DNA of 64,000 nucleotides from Hirundichthys speculiger. Taxonomy: Eukaryota > Chordata > Actinopteri > Beloniformes > Exocoetidae. The stretch spans positions 1,116,001 to 1,180,000 of the forward strand of contig JAGFBZ010001926.1 of NCBI GenBank assembly GCA_018398805.1, given 5' to 3'. The position numbers and the translations under genes are program-made. Positions 23,227 through 36,405 of this stretch are shown here, one piece after another. Each line of letters starts with the position of its first letter. The stretch's first letter is position 1. Under the pieces are notes generated by a model that was not told the DNA's origin, searched no databases, and worked only from the letters and a program-made list of their open reading frames with translations.

Positions 23227-26200
23227 ATGACTCTTTTAACACTTGGACTGTATCTGCCTCTGTGGTTTTCTTATGGCCTGGCTCAGTCCTCATTTCTCGA
23301 CAGTTTCATTTCATTCCCTGCAGGTAGGAATATTTCATCCCTGAGCTTGCATGTATGTGTACATGTGCTAGAGATCTCATGTGAGTGTATGTGTGCACAC
23401 GTGTTTAGGGGCTGTAAAAGCGTAGATTCTGAATGTGTCGTTTTGAGATTCATATTGAGCTCCTCTTATCCCACTACACTTGTTTTCATTTTCTTGCTTC
23501 ATAGACAGAGGTAGACTGGAAATGCCTCTATAAATAGCAAGAGCGGCTTCAGTCCACCAGTGAGGGGCACTTCATGTCTTTGTCCGGCCCCGGGAATTCT
23601 GCTGGATGGGTTTCATGATCTGATCTTTTGCACCTGTTTCCTTGTGCCTTATACTTCACGTGCATCTTCTGACTTCTTTGATTTGTCATCTTTACAATGT
23701 GTCCATGACTTGTTGGCATTATGTCAGATTTCCCTCAGTTGCAGATGCATATTTCGGTGTCAAGAGCTGAGCATTTCTATTACTCATGTTCTTGGACAGA
23801 AAAAATTGTGATGAATTTGCACAGATGCAGAAGTAAAAGGAATATCTAAACAAGACTTGTTTTGACTGTCCTCCTACAACTTTGACTGGTGGTGTTATTT
23901 GTGACTCTGTGCATACCCTGCAGCTCTTAGATCCCAGGAGCAACAGAAGAGATTCAACCCATGCTGTTTACTGAGTCCTCCACCACCCCCGCTGTTTCCT
24001 CCACCCCCTTCGCTTTGGCACGGCTACACACTTGTGAGTCAAAGTCATGTGACTTTCTATTGTGGAAAATCTGTTGATATGTCCTTGGGTTATAACCATA
24101 TGGCCCCACTCACTGACACCTAAGTGAGGTTGCTGATTTAAACAGTCTGATGGTGGAAAATGCAGGGAGAAACAACATGGCAAGTTCTTTGTCATTTGTG
24201 AAATCAGAAACAATGAATTTTCTTGATAAACTTCTTTGGCAAATGTTGGCAAAACAGTTAACACAATGGCATCTTTCCTCTGACTTTCATCCAATAAGAA
24301 TTTGTTGAAGCCTTTGGGAAACTGCAATCATGTAGTTGTAGTTTTGTTTTGCAGAACAAAGACACTTCACGTCATGGCCGTGAGTCTGAGTTGGACCACA
24401 AGGATTGTGTCAAAGGTCCTCCTGGACCTGTTGGTCCTCCTGGACCACAGGTAGGGCATCAGACTCATCCTTTCAAATGTTGCATTAGGTAAAACCTTAC
24501 TGTACATCTGAGGACCTTGTAATTGTCATTAACACATCTCATTGTCATCCAAACACGTTTCCCACAGTTTGATTGTTTACTATAAATATGGCTTGATTGT
24601 AGTATAGTATAAGGTGTTAAGAATTAGTACTCCAACAATGTAGTACACACATCTCCTGTCCAACGTGACAGTTCCTGCGGAGCAGGAGGAGACGGGGATT
24701 TCTCTGGCCCAAGCAGCACAGCAGCCCATTAACACACTACATTTAGCTGTGACACAAATAGCCTTTTTCCGCTGCCTGCCAGTGTGCCACACATCTTCTC
24801 AGAAACTGTTCCGAGGAGCTGTCTGCTTGGAAAGGTTCACTGTGTTGTGAGAGATTCCAGGGATTACCGACACACACTCGTGTCCATGTGTTTGGGTTTT
24901 CCAGTGATGAAATTTATAAGGACCTTTCGGTTCAGCAGGTGCTTAGAAGCAGGTCTCCTCTGCTGATGGCCCAGCATTTTGTGCCCGAAAAGCAATTTGA
25001 CCGAATGACTGTTTAAATTCCTGCTGTGGCTGCTGATTTCAGGCTGTTACAGCAGCAACAGGCCTGCAGCAGCATTTCAGGATATCCAAAGAGACCCACA
25101 AAGCACTTTTTAAATCAATAAGGTCCGGTCAGCCTTTACCTAATTGAAACTGTCACTGTGCTCTCCCAGAAGCGAACATGACTTTGTGGTGGGATGTTGT
25201 GGACAATAAAACTTATTTAGATGACCATCTCTATGATTTATGAACAATTATTTATGTTTTATATGGTCATTAGGGTCCACCTGGATTGCCTGGGATAAGA
25301 GGGCCCAAAGGAGAGAAGGTAAGCAGTTTATTTAGTCTGGCTACATATGATTTTATAACCTACTTATCATTTTTATAAACTCAGGTTTGATCTATCTGCT
25401 GCGCATGGCTGAGAAAAAATTGTACTAAATGACTGCTGTCATTTTCCCCTCCTCCACATCCTGTTGTCAGGGTGAAATCGGAAGACCTGGGCAAAAGGTG
25501 AGTCTCCATTAATCACTCCATATTCTTTGCCACTGTAAGTAGATTTGCTCAAAAATGAGATACAAAGCCTCCACCTGCTTGCAGGATCTAAGTCAAAGCA
25601 CTGTCAGTGCCAGGACATATACATCAAGAAACTGCATGCAAGTATAACCTTGACAGGAGAAAACACAGACACACCAGCAGGATGCAACGGATGCAGGGCT
25701 GCTGAGACAGCCTGCTTTTGTTTTTTTTTAACCAGGTTGATGTGCGTTCATTGCTGTCAGTTTCCTCCATCACAGAAAGAGAATATATTGCCCCTATATC
25801 AACTATCCAGCATCAGACTTCCCTATCAGATATCCATGTTTGAAGATATATACAGTTTTACAGAAATATCAGGACACAGTTTTTGATGTAGTAGAAGAGA
25901 AGTGACCTCCTAAATGATCTGTTAAAGGCAGTCCTGTACCGTGCAGCTTTGCAGCCCTGCAAAGCAATTTAGCATAGTGCTTCAGCTCGATCATTAATCA
26001 TTTTATTCCCAACAAGCACAGCCTCATGTTCCATATACAGCCACATCATTTAATTAAGAAGAGCAAAGTGGCAGGTCTTGTTAGAGCGACTCTCTTCCTA
26101 CATGTGCAGCATCTGTTAGATACTTTAGTGAACTTACTGTCAGCTGATACAGCGTTTTGATTTCTTTTATTTTTATTCAGTCTCTTAAACAAACGGGCAT

Positions 26201-29200
26201 TAAAGGCCCTGATTTAACTTGAATGAACTGATGTGTCATCTCAGGGTCGGACAGGGCCACCTGGACTTCCAGGGAAGCAGGGACTGGCTGGATGGCCAGG
26301 ATCAAATGGGGCTAAAGTGAGTAAGTCAGACCTCGTAATGTTGTTCATATCAAATATGACATAACATGAGGAGAGTAAGTGGCGGAACATGAACGTGTAG
26401 AAGATCCCAGTCCTATAAAGAGAATTCTGTCAAATTAAATGATAAAAAAAATTCAAGGTTTTTAGGTTTTGGAACAATTTTCGGGCTGTCTAAATATTCC
26501 AACAATGAAACCAATCTGTGTGTGTGTGTGTGATGTTCTCCTATGTTTCAGGGTGAGAAAGGCGACCTGGGGTTGATGGGTTTGCCTGGAGCCAGAGGAC
26601 CAATTGGGCCAAGGGTATGATGCTCATGTGAAGTACTGCCATCTGCAAAGATCTCAATTTTACTGTCTTTTTGTTTTGTTTTGTCTCATTTTTTTTAACA
26701 TGTTTGATTCTAGGGTTTACCTGGGTATAAAGGGGAAAAGGTATGTGAATGTATCCATAATCATTCAGTAGGAGGCAGGCATGAACGAACACGCTGTAAC
26801 ACTGTGTTTTCTGCTCGTTCAGGGTTCTCGGGGTGAACCTGGTCAGACCGCAATGAAAGGAGACAAGGTGGGTAGAGTGTATCGGCAGTATTGTACATAC
26901 AGTACGCTTTATTACATCTGAGTTAATATTAGCTGCTCTTCTCTACCACGCAGGGTGCAATGGGCTTCCCAGGAATGCTTGGACAAAAAGTAAGAAATAC
27001 AAGTGATGCACTCAAGCAAGCAGGATTTTTTTTTTTCTTTACTTCATTCCTCCATGTTTTTCAGTTTTTAAAAATCATTTTTGTGCAGGGTGAAATGGGT
27101 CCAAAAGGAGAACCTGGAATGTCAGGAAACAGGGGACCTACAGGCCGACCGGGGAAGAGAGGCAAGCAGGTGAGGAGTTAGCGGGTGGAAATTGTACATT
27201 TGGAATATATTGTACAAAAGACATTTTTTTTGCATTAAAAAAATCATGCTGATTAAAACCAAGCTCCCAGTATTCTATCTGGTGCCATCAAACTGTTCAG
27301 TTCATCTGCTCAACTGCACAGAACCGCATTAGGTCACGTCCAACATCTTTTATTTGATTTAACTGTTGATTTTATTATTATTATTACTATTACTACAGCC
27401 AACTTTTTGCCTTAGATTGCACCCTCCAAGTAGTAATTATATGACTCTGTGTATATATTTCACTTCTATTCTGTTCATTTTAAAATTTTTATTTGTGAAT
27501 CTAACCTGGCTGCTATGAAAAAACAACTTCCTTCTGGGATCAATAAAGTCATCTGTCTTTTAAAGAGAGAAGTCTGACTCAAACAAAAACCAACAGCTCG
27601 AAAATGTTTTTTTAAATTCAGAAAAGTGTGATGATGTTAAGTGATGGCATTAGTTGTTTATAAGCACACAGACAGTCTGTATTGACACATCGATTATATT
27701 GGTTATATTGGCAATATGTATTGGCATATTGATTAAACTGCAATTTAATGGAGGAAAAACTGTTTCATATACGTTTTCAGTTTTATTAAAGCTTATGAAA
27801 AGAGATGTGAACCAAACCACTGGGAGGAACTGGGGGTGGGTGGGGGAAATTTCAAAACTTTAAAATCCATTTTTTGCATCCCTGACAAGCAGAAGTACTT
27901 CAAATGTAGCTTGTTTTATTCACATTTGTCAAAATTTGTCCGAGGCATGTTCCTGAGCTGCTGCCAGTCATTTCCAGCCTTTCGTGTAGCACACGTCCCA
28001 ATCTTTTGAATAATATTCTAGAAATAAAATTAAAAAAACTAAGCATATATTAAGATTCTGGAAGGAATTATTTACTTTTTTCTTTCTATTAAAGAGTTCC
28101 ACACTGCCCAAGCTTCTTTAGAAATAAAGCTGTATTATGTATTTGTGTGGATTGTAGCAAACATAAATATATACGTGAATCCCTGCAATGTTGCTCTGTG
28201 TTCACTATATGCCATTGTATCATCAGAGTTTAATTTAACCTTCTGAAATTTAATGTGAGGATGTATTTTAAATCCATGTTTTGGTTGATTTCAGGGAGAG
28301 AAAGGAGACCCAGGAAGAGCTGGTCCTATGGGACCTGCAGGCCCACAGGGAAATCCAGGGCACCCGGGTCCTCCTGGTTCACCTGCCACAGGTAAATCCT
28401 TCGAAAATTTAAATTTCTTGAGGATACTGATTTAAAATCATTATATTGCTCAGTCAGGGCATTAAATTTACATAATATCCTCCTTGGAGGGATTTGGGTC
28501 TGGTTGTTTATCTGTGCTGGGAGTGTGAAAGGCTGTTTTTTTTCCCAGTTAGAGGAGCTGCAAACACCCAGCCAACTAGAGGAAAGACAGTTTATGTAAA
28601 AGGCAACACCAGTAGTCTTATTTAGCACTGTAGAAATGTTATCTCCTGAACTGAAACAAGATGCTCTCATGATGACATCGTGTGACTAAAGTAGATTCAC
28701 ACATAGCCAGCCTACACTTTTACAAACATTATGTCACCACAAAATCAAGTGACATTTATCTTGATCAGGTTTCTCTCTTGATGAAGCTGATTGTGTTTGT
28801 CTCTTGATAGATAAATCAGATATACAACACTGAATGAGATCCGGTATTTAAATGACCTCCTTTGGTCTTTCCTTTCACTTACAAGTGCAGTATTATGATG
28901 TTGTCATTTTTTTCTCCGTGCATTGGTGTAGGACTCTACATGGTTGGAACAAAAGGTGCACGTGGTCCACCAGGACCTCCTGGAAAGTGTAGCTGCGGCT
29001 CTCTCAGTAGCTCTCCATTTGATGCTCATACGTCCACAGCGAACTATCTCAAAGTACCAGCGGTGAGGAACGAGTAGTTTGGCTGAACTACAATGTGTAC
29101 CATCAGAATCATCTGATCCATCACTGACAACTCAAAGCGATATGAAAATATACAGTGCATTGTTTAAAAAAAACGGATGGGAATGTACTCCCTTAAACTC

Positions 29201-30186
29201 TATGATGTAATGCAAGCTTTTTTTCATTCTTCTTCTTATTAGAGTTTGAGTAAGTGAGTGTCATTAAATAATTTGTATAAAAGGATAAAATGATGCCTTC
29301 TGGGGAGACAAAGGTTCTTTTTGCTTTGAGAAACATGCTGCCAGTCTGGATCCTGTGTTCAATATTTCAAAATGCACTTCAACAAAACTGTACAGCAAAA
29401 TCCACTCAATATTCAAACTTGACATCAAAACCTTTTCTTTCCTTTAGATATTCGTCGTGAGCAATGAGGAAGAAATGGAGCGTCTTCACACTGATAATGC
29501 TCTTGCATTCCGGAAAGACCAGAGATCCCTCTATTTCAAAGACATCGATGGCTGGCTGCCAATCCAGGTGTCACTGCATGTAACAAAACTGTTTGTGTTT
29601 CTTTTCTGAACATATAGTGACATTTAAATAGCTCTTCCTTTTTGCTCAAGCAACCAAAACTCTCCAAAAGACTTTTCCATTCCAGCTAACACCCTTCCAG
29701 TCCATGGAAAATGCACCTGATGATGAAGGTTACTGTGGTGATGGGATAGTGCAAATCTCCAGTGGAGAGGAGTGTGATGACAAAAACAGAGTTGTCACTG
29801 ACAGCTGTGTCAGTAAGTCTGTGTCACATAGTCTTTAGCAGTTTCTTCGTTGTACTTTGCTGTGCACGTAAAACATGACCCCCACGCTCCCCCCGTCTCC
29901 CCTTATCCCAGAGTGTAAACATGCCTACTGTGGAGACGGATATCGCTACGAAGGGGCTGAGGAGTGTGATGGAAAAGACTTTGGATACCAGACGTGTAAT
30001 TCATATCTTCCAGGGTAAGCAAAGGATATACCTGCAGTATATGTGCACAAAACATTGCTGCGTGAAAAAAAAAAAAATCCAGATATAAAACAGATTTTTT
30101 TTGCCTCTTATTTCAGGTCATATGGTTTCCTCAAGTGCACACCATACTGTGTTATTGACTCCACAAACTGCAAGTATTTCACTTGA
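23227..30186 (+). CDS. colq: Collagen-like tail subunit of asymmetric acetylcholinesterase (17 exons)
   Basis: Triple-helical anchor that tethers AChE tetramers to the synaptic basal lamina. Exons: 23227-23323, 23924-24033, 24355-24450, 25274-25318, 25471-25497, 26245-26316, 26552-26614, 26714-26740, 26823-26867, 26954-26989, 27089-27169, 28295-28391, 28932-29062, 29448-29567, 29686-29812, 29912-30014, 30117-30186; 448 residues (human 455). A signal peptide ([19 protein letters not shown]) precedes the Pro-rich attachment domain ([15 protein letters not shown], exon 2), which binds the AChE tetramerisation helices. Exons 3-13 encode Gly-X-Y repeats, many exons being multiples of 9 nt. Heparin-binding motifs are QKGR across exons 5/6 and KRGK in exon 11. 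The Cys-rich C-terminal domain ([18 protein letters not shown]) binds MuSK/perlecan. Exon 9 has a Gly-to-Ala break. Confidence 0.96.
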
Positions 30187-32231
30187 GGGGGAGCCTGGAC
30201 AGTGCAGCAGGACCCTGTGTGTCATTCGTGTCACACATGACAGGAATATATTCATATAAAAAAGGAAAAGAACAGTAATGCTCCAAGCATGAGACTCAGA
30301 GTGAAGAGGCCCTAAATCATTCTATGATAAAATATATAGTGAAAATCCCCCACATCTGGAAATCTGCAGGACATCTGCACTCTGTCTTAATAAGCAGGAT
30401 TTCAGCTGAACTTCTGACCATGCCCAACTGGACTGGAACCAACTTCTGAATGCAACAGCTGTGTAACAGCCATGCAGACTTAAATAAGCGCCGGTGGGTG
30501 ATGTTACGGAGAAGTAGCAGCCGGGACAGTGGCGTATTAATCGCAACTGTTGAGAAGGAAAGGCAGTGTAAGTCAGGGACACGGCCCCAGGGATCCTACT
30601 TCAGCGTGAATGACAGTGCATCGCAATTGCATGAGGCCGGGATGATGACAGCAGCTTTACTTGTTATTTTCACAACTTCTGTACTGTATTCGCTCAGTAT
30701 CTCATCGAGAGGTTCTAATGTAAAGGCAAAATCGGGCTTGTAATGTTTGAGGGAGACTGTTATTGTTGACCAGGAGGCCCACACATGTAAGCTCACTTGG
30801 TTTCATTAGCTAATGGCATACCACACTTCACAGTGATACTCAGTCTGGACACCATTTCATAAATCAAAACTTTCTCAGGTATTAACAGGTTACAGCTCAT
30901 GTGAGCACTTTTTCCACATATGCCTCATTGCGCTTCATGTAAATGAAATGGCTTTGCCCGTAGACTGGGGCACACAGGTGGCTCAAACAAAAGCTTTAAC
31001 GTGTTGACAATGTGCGGGCGCTGAATAATCAAGTTCCTTCCCTGTGCTCCAGTGACAAAATGAAATACGTGAAGGCTTGAAACTGTTAATGATCTTAATT
31101 TTCTCACTGCACAGGAATGACTGGACATGTCTGTAGCTGCTAGGGGGTGGGGGAGGGGGGGAATTTTAATTCCAGCCTGTTCTGTGGTCATTACTGTATT
31201 CACTCTAATACCTCTTTATCCAGTCTTTCGGTCTTATACAGCAACAGAGACTCAATAGTATTCTTAACAGTGTAGATGTAGTCTGCTGCGTGCTGAAAAT
31301 GACTGTGCCAACATAAGCTGACATTTTCCATAAGCTACCGTGCCAAGGGAGACCTTTTCTCAACTACACTTAGATGAAGTCAGGTGTTACAAAACAATTA
31401 TTCTATATAAAAAAAAAAGGAATCAAAAGAGCAAGACTGTTATTATATGCTTGTGAAAAACTGCTAAAAGGTGTGAAATAGTTCCACTTTGTCAAACATT
31501 GTTTTGTAAACCATCATTGCATTCATCAGCATAGTGGGTGTCTTAAGAAGTGCTCTGTTCAGAGTGTTGCTATGTACTGTATGTATGACAAACCTTACAG
31601 TGATGACCTGAGCTGGTCACAATGCTGAGATACTGTTTGGAAACCATGCTGAACGTTGTGTCTGTGTCGCTCTGCTCTGATGCTGCGTATGCACAACGAT
31701 GCTGAAACATGCATGTGGTAATGTACTGTACTGTAAGGCTTTATGATCTGTAGTACGCACTGTGACTGGAATAGTTCATGTTCATGATGTTTCATTATTC
31801 TGATATGATTTTTACATTAGTTGTTGACACTTTAAAGGAAAAAGAGCATTTGTGACCGTCTTTGTCTTGTTTGTCGTGATCTATTGATTAGAAGCAGCGC
31901 AAAAACCAACAGATATGTCAGGTGAAAAAAAAAAATGCTGCCAGCAGCTCCCTTCAAAGTGCTGCATTAGACTAAATGGGAAAGAGGCCAGCCAGTGAAC
32001 TCTAGCATAGAAAAGGCTTTTCAGCTTTTCATCCTGTCTTAATGAAGCCCCCATCCACAGAGTGATGCCTGTGACTAGAGATGAAGCGATAAAGGCAATA
32101 AAGTCTGTGGACAGGCAGCCAGCCAGCATTGCGACGGAGATGGTGGAGGCTGGATGCGACCATGTAAGCATATTAACATGCCTTTTCTAAATCACATCAG
32201 GACAATTTGTCCGCAAAGAGGCCTGAATAAA
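30187..32231 (+). other. colq: Probable colq 3' UTR and flank
   Basis: No coding exon is visible. AATAAA hexamers at 32097-32102 and 32226-32231 are the first good candidates for the colq polyadenylation signal, which would give a 3' UTR of about 1.9-2.0 kb. No plain AATAAA was seen nearer the stop. The A-runs at 31412 and 31927 are unremarkable. Confidence 0.35.
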
Positions 32232-33139
32232 AGCTTACCTTGGTGTACTTATCCCATCATGTGCATTCTCCCTGACCAGGCGAATCAGATTTGTACCTCA
32301 GATGTCTCAGTGCAGCCGGGCCAACATAATTCTTCCAACTGTAATAAAACGATCTGCTGTGCCAGCACAAAAATCCTCGAAGAAAGGTTTATTATTTGTT
32401 TTGGTCACTTCAAGCATCTCTCTCAGAACAAATACATTTACTTTATAAATGACTCCCCCACTCAAGAAGACACAGGTCATGATGTTGAGTTTTTAGGTAA
32501 CTCCCACTGGTGCTAAGTTGATAAACTGATTCTAAATACTTTCTCTGACAAACGGGGGTTATTCTAGTGCAGATCAGCAGGTGTAAAGTTACAGCCGCAG
32601 CACAAACAGCCATGCAAAGTAAGTCACAGGGTGAGGGAGCAGGCCGGGACCCAGGTGTTGGACAAAGCCAAATAAAATCTCTGACCTATAGCCAGGAATT
32701 ATGAACATGTCAAATGCTCCTATCAGAGTACACAGAAGTGCACGTGCAAGTACTTATTTAACACAAACGGGAAAGAATGGAATGGTGACTTTAACGCCCA
32801 GTACCACAGCTGTTTACACAAACTAAAACTCCTTGGCACTACAACCTGCTTCTAATAGATTTGATAGTTTTCACAGAAAATGTTAAGGAGTGGTGTTCGA
32901 AGGAAGGGGCTGTTAAAGATGAACTCCGCATCAGTTAAGTGCCCTGTATCATCAAAAAATTTGTTTCGTATAAGAAACACAGCAGGAAACAACTTACAAA
33001 GGTCACTAATCAATCTCTCATTATTGTTGATCAGACACTTTACAGCGTGGTAGAACCAGTTTGAACCTCACTTTGCCTTAGATCTACTTTCATTTTTGTG
33101 TCAGATTCAAGTTGCTAAAAAAATCTGTCCATCTTGGCA

Positions 33140-33420
33140 CCAACAGCGTCACACAGTTGCTATAGATTTGTCAGCTGCGCATCCATGAAGCAAACCTCTC
33201 ATCACATCCTAAAAGTGCTACTACTACTGGATTAAAATCTGCCGACCTTGGAGACCATTTGAGTACACCAAACTCATTTTCATGTTCAAGACTTGGTTTG
33301 AGACGATTTGAGCTTTGTGACACAGCACGTTGTCTTGCTGGAAGTAGCCATCAGAAGATGGGAACACTGTGGTCATGAGGGGATGGACACATGTGTCTTC
33401 ACACACAGGAGTGGCATCCT
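33140..33420 (-). pseudogene. Tc1/mariner-like transposase fossil, part 1
   Basis: The minus strand reads HPLMTTVFPSSDGYFQQDN followed by CHKAQI, the second catalytic Asp region of Tc1-like transposases (SSDGYFQQDNAPCHKA type). Further left are decayed versions of the later EFTVLKWP and NLQQLCD segments. Stops and frameshifts show it is dead. The element's other end is at 34330-34427, split off by a piggyBac-like insertion. Confidence 0.7.
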
Positions 33421-34329
33421 AACAATATTTTCTATTCTTGCTCTGCCTCCTCTGTCCTGGGTGGATGAATACCAGAGCAAATTGCCATCCTTGGACTGGT
33501 ATGTCACAGGTACCTCTTCCTCAGGAGCCTCTTCCTCACTATCTGTTGACTGGTCGGTCTCACAATGGTCTGGATCAAAATCAGGATCGATGTTGTCTTC
33601 TATTTCTGAGACACCCTCCTCTATTTCTGGTTGAACTTCAATCCCCTGTTCATCAGGTTGAAATAAAAGGTCCAGAGCTTCTGTGACAAGGAATCATCTG
33701 ATGGGGCGCCTAGTCAATGTGTTCATAGTAAAATGAGGGCAATGCACACAAAAAAACTATATATAAGGGGTCTCTGAGAAGATATGATACATTTTGTATC
33801 GGAAAGTGCGGTTCACATGGGGGGATGGGCACATAAGCCTTGGAAAGGGATAATTCCCATAACAAACACCTAATTGTTGACTTTGAAATGTGGAACAAGT
33901 GTTAGTGTTATACATTTAGTTTGGAAAGTGTGGTTCATGTGGGGGGGTGGGCACATAAGCACGGGAATGAGGTGGGAAGAGGAGACACCTATTCGTTCAG
34001 TCTGAAAGGGTTCATGTGGGGTGGTATGTGTGTGTGTGTGTATGGTAGTGTATTTGTGGTTGTGTACTATCTGATGGATGAACACAACATAGGGTCACCC
34101 ATTAATTTCCTATGGCGGTCATTTTTGACCGGGAACACCACAGGTGTTACAAAGTTGTATAAACTACTCAAAATTCAGAGAAAGTGGTGATCAGCAATTA
34201 TATATGTTCAAATGCCTAGTGTGGAGGATATCATAAGGCCCTGAGACAATCAAACGTAAAACACTATATTTATGATTGATGAAAGTAGGAAATCGGTCAG
34301 ATTTGACCCGGACACGACAGAAAAGTTAA
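33421..34329 (-). mobile_element. piggyBac-like insertion within the Tc1 fossil
   Basis: The sequence between the two Tc1 parts. It holds the acidic transposase remnant, a local triplication-like pattern (GGTTCATGTGGGG..GGGCACATAAGC at about 33810, 33931 and 34011) and ends GACACGACAGAAAAGTTAA. The left TTAA is not intact (CCTAACAA), so boundaries are approximate. Confidence 0.4.
33430..33705 (-). pseudogene. piggyBac-like transposase N-terminal remnant
   Basis: The minus-strand frame is rich in Asp and Glu (EIEDNIDPDFDPDHCETD, then DSEEEAPEEE) and ends SKDGNLLWYSS. That is the layout of the acidic N-terminus of piggyBac/PGBD transposases before the core. The catalytic core is absent. A possible terminus with TTAA is at 34326-34329. 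Confidence 0.5.
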
Positions 34330-34427
34330 AGCATTTAGCTGCAGTGATGTAATTGGCTGATTAGATGGGTTTGTGCAAAAAAGCGTTTCAACAGGTGTAC
34401 CCAATAAAGTGACTGGCAAGTGTTATT
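34330..34427 (-). mobile_element. Tc1/mariner-like fossil, part 2 with terminal repeat
   Basis: AGCATTTAGCTGCAGTGATG, then ATTGGCTGATTAGAT and CAGGTGTACCCAATAAAGTG. I recognise the last as the terminal inverted repeat of a very common fish Tc1-like family (ending GGCCGGTGAGTGTA in intact copies; here ACTGGCAAGTGT). Confidence 0.65.
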
Positions 34428-34477
34428 TTTATAAAATTATACATGAATAGATAAGGTACCCTTATTCAGTCATTTGG

Positions 34478-34507
34478 TTCTGAGTTTTTTTTTTTTTTTT
34501 TTTTTTT
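34478..34507. repeat. T homopolymer
   Basis: About 24 consecutive T followed by AAAG; low-complexity and of uncertain length. Confidence 0.85.
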
Positions 34508-34820
34508 AAAGAACCCATGTTTTAGGTTTGTTTTCATAGATTCGGTGACAATAATCGAACAAACATAGAGCACTACGCAGAAAAAACCTATCAGCCTGTG
34601 GACTACCATGGTATTCTACCACTGTTTACTGGAAGGGAACAGTGTAGTAGTAGTAGTAGTCTGTAGTAATGGCATCTTTCTGCCATCTGGGGGCCATACA
34701 CGGCTGAGCAAATATCAAGGTGGCCGGGTTTACACAAAAAACTGGGGTAGAATTACAATGAAATCATATTTAAAAAGTACAAAAAAATCAAATAAACATT
34801 TATTCATAGAAAAAAAAGCA

Positions 34821-36405
34821 TTTATTTGTTGCAATATTACAAGAAAACAGGATTAACAATACAACTCATTTGCACCTGGAAATCAATCTATTGCACATCT
34901 GTGATGTAAATACATGGCCTAAAATCCAGAAAACTGAACAAAAAAATAAAAAATAAAATAAAATTTCAAAAGGAAAAAAAAATACATACATAGTATAGTA
35001 AGTTCTGGTAGTACGGTATATAGTTTGTTCAATGACTGACGTTTCAAACTGGCTCAGAAGTGAACTCCACCTGTTTTCATTGCCAGTTACTAAAATTTGA
35101 TTCTTAACACTTGTATGTAGAGAAAGACATGGATGAGAATGTAGACAAAAAAAGGAAAACTGAATTCTGTAAAACATCTAAGCTGGAAGTTACAGAGTAT
35201 TTTCAGTAAAGACAAAAGAAAAGCAACACCATTTAACTTTCACAACTTCTTATCTTTGTAATTATTCATTTACTTGGATAATTTCAAGCCCTTGGCTGAG
35301 TTTCAGTTTCCTCTGGCACCTAAAGCCTAACGTATATAAAACATGCTCCTGATAAATATTGTCTATGCATACAAATCTTTATACAGTCACACAAAGGTTG
35401 TACTGAAATGATCTGTATGTCATTACACTTTTTAACTTAAGACACAATAAATAGACACTGAAAGTATATACTGTGCATAGGCTTGTGCAGAGCATGTCCA
35501 TACAAACAGCAGTTGTCACAATAACGTTTTATTCTTGTGTTGTTACTGTAGGCAACAGAGGTTAAAGCCAATCACATAACTTTTTTTGGTCCACTGGAGA
35601 CAAGAGCAACAGCTCATACAGAGATGTTAACCAAAAATGATACACTTTCATACTGATTGTATACTTAAGATAACATTTTTGGGGAATTTTTTTTCAAATC
35701 TAAATTGATCATTTACACTAACATTTAGCAGCCAGTGCAAAAAGGAAGCTAACAAAAAAATGCAAACAAGTTAGCCTAGTATACCACTCCATCATATACT
35801 AAGGACATATAGTGAGAATTAACAATGTGGCAATGTCTTTATCAAGAGTGCTTTGTGCTAGTGTAACCCTGTTTCAGAAAACCAAGGAAAAGAAAACAAT
35901 AATACTTCATCTTTTCCGCATCTTAATCAATTCAAAGGAAATAAGGAACAGGATTCCAGGGAAGTTACTTGAACTAAACACCACGGAAATATGTACCTTA
36001 AAACATGGAGAATAAGATGCCACAAAAACAGAGTGTGAATCAGAAACAAGTGTCACCGTGAACAATTATTGTTCAAGTCTGCATAACAGGGCTTAAAACC
36101 CTTTTACTCTCACTGGCCTTTTGATTAAGGCCTGGAACTTGCATTTCTTTAAACCATCACTTCTGAAGTGCTACTTCTAGCTTTGCCCCTTGTGGGCACT
36201 AAAATAAAAAAACTAAAACCTTCTTCAGACCAAGACCCTTTGCTGCTGTGGAGTTTAAAAATCACTGAAACGCCTCACTTTGCCATGTTTCCACTGTTGC
36301 GTTCATAAGAGTTTTCTTATGAATCTGGCACCTTCCTTTCAGCAGTTGAGCCACTTAGGACAGGCTTTGTCTTTCTTTGATCTCTGACCATGCCTTCCTC
36401 AAGTT
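34821..36405 (-). other. plekha8: Probable plekha8 3' UTR
   Basis: Non-coding sequence after the plekha8 stop on the minus strand. AATAAA on that strand (TTTATT at 34821-34826, another at about 34799) gives likely transcript ends about 1.6 kb after the stop. A few A- and T-runs; no repeat ends recognised. Confidence 0.45.

Noticed and set aside
23719..24327. Minus-strand frames opposite colq exon 2
   Set aside because: Shadow of the proline-rich exon and its introns; no independent signal.
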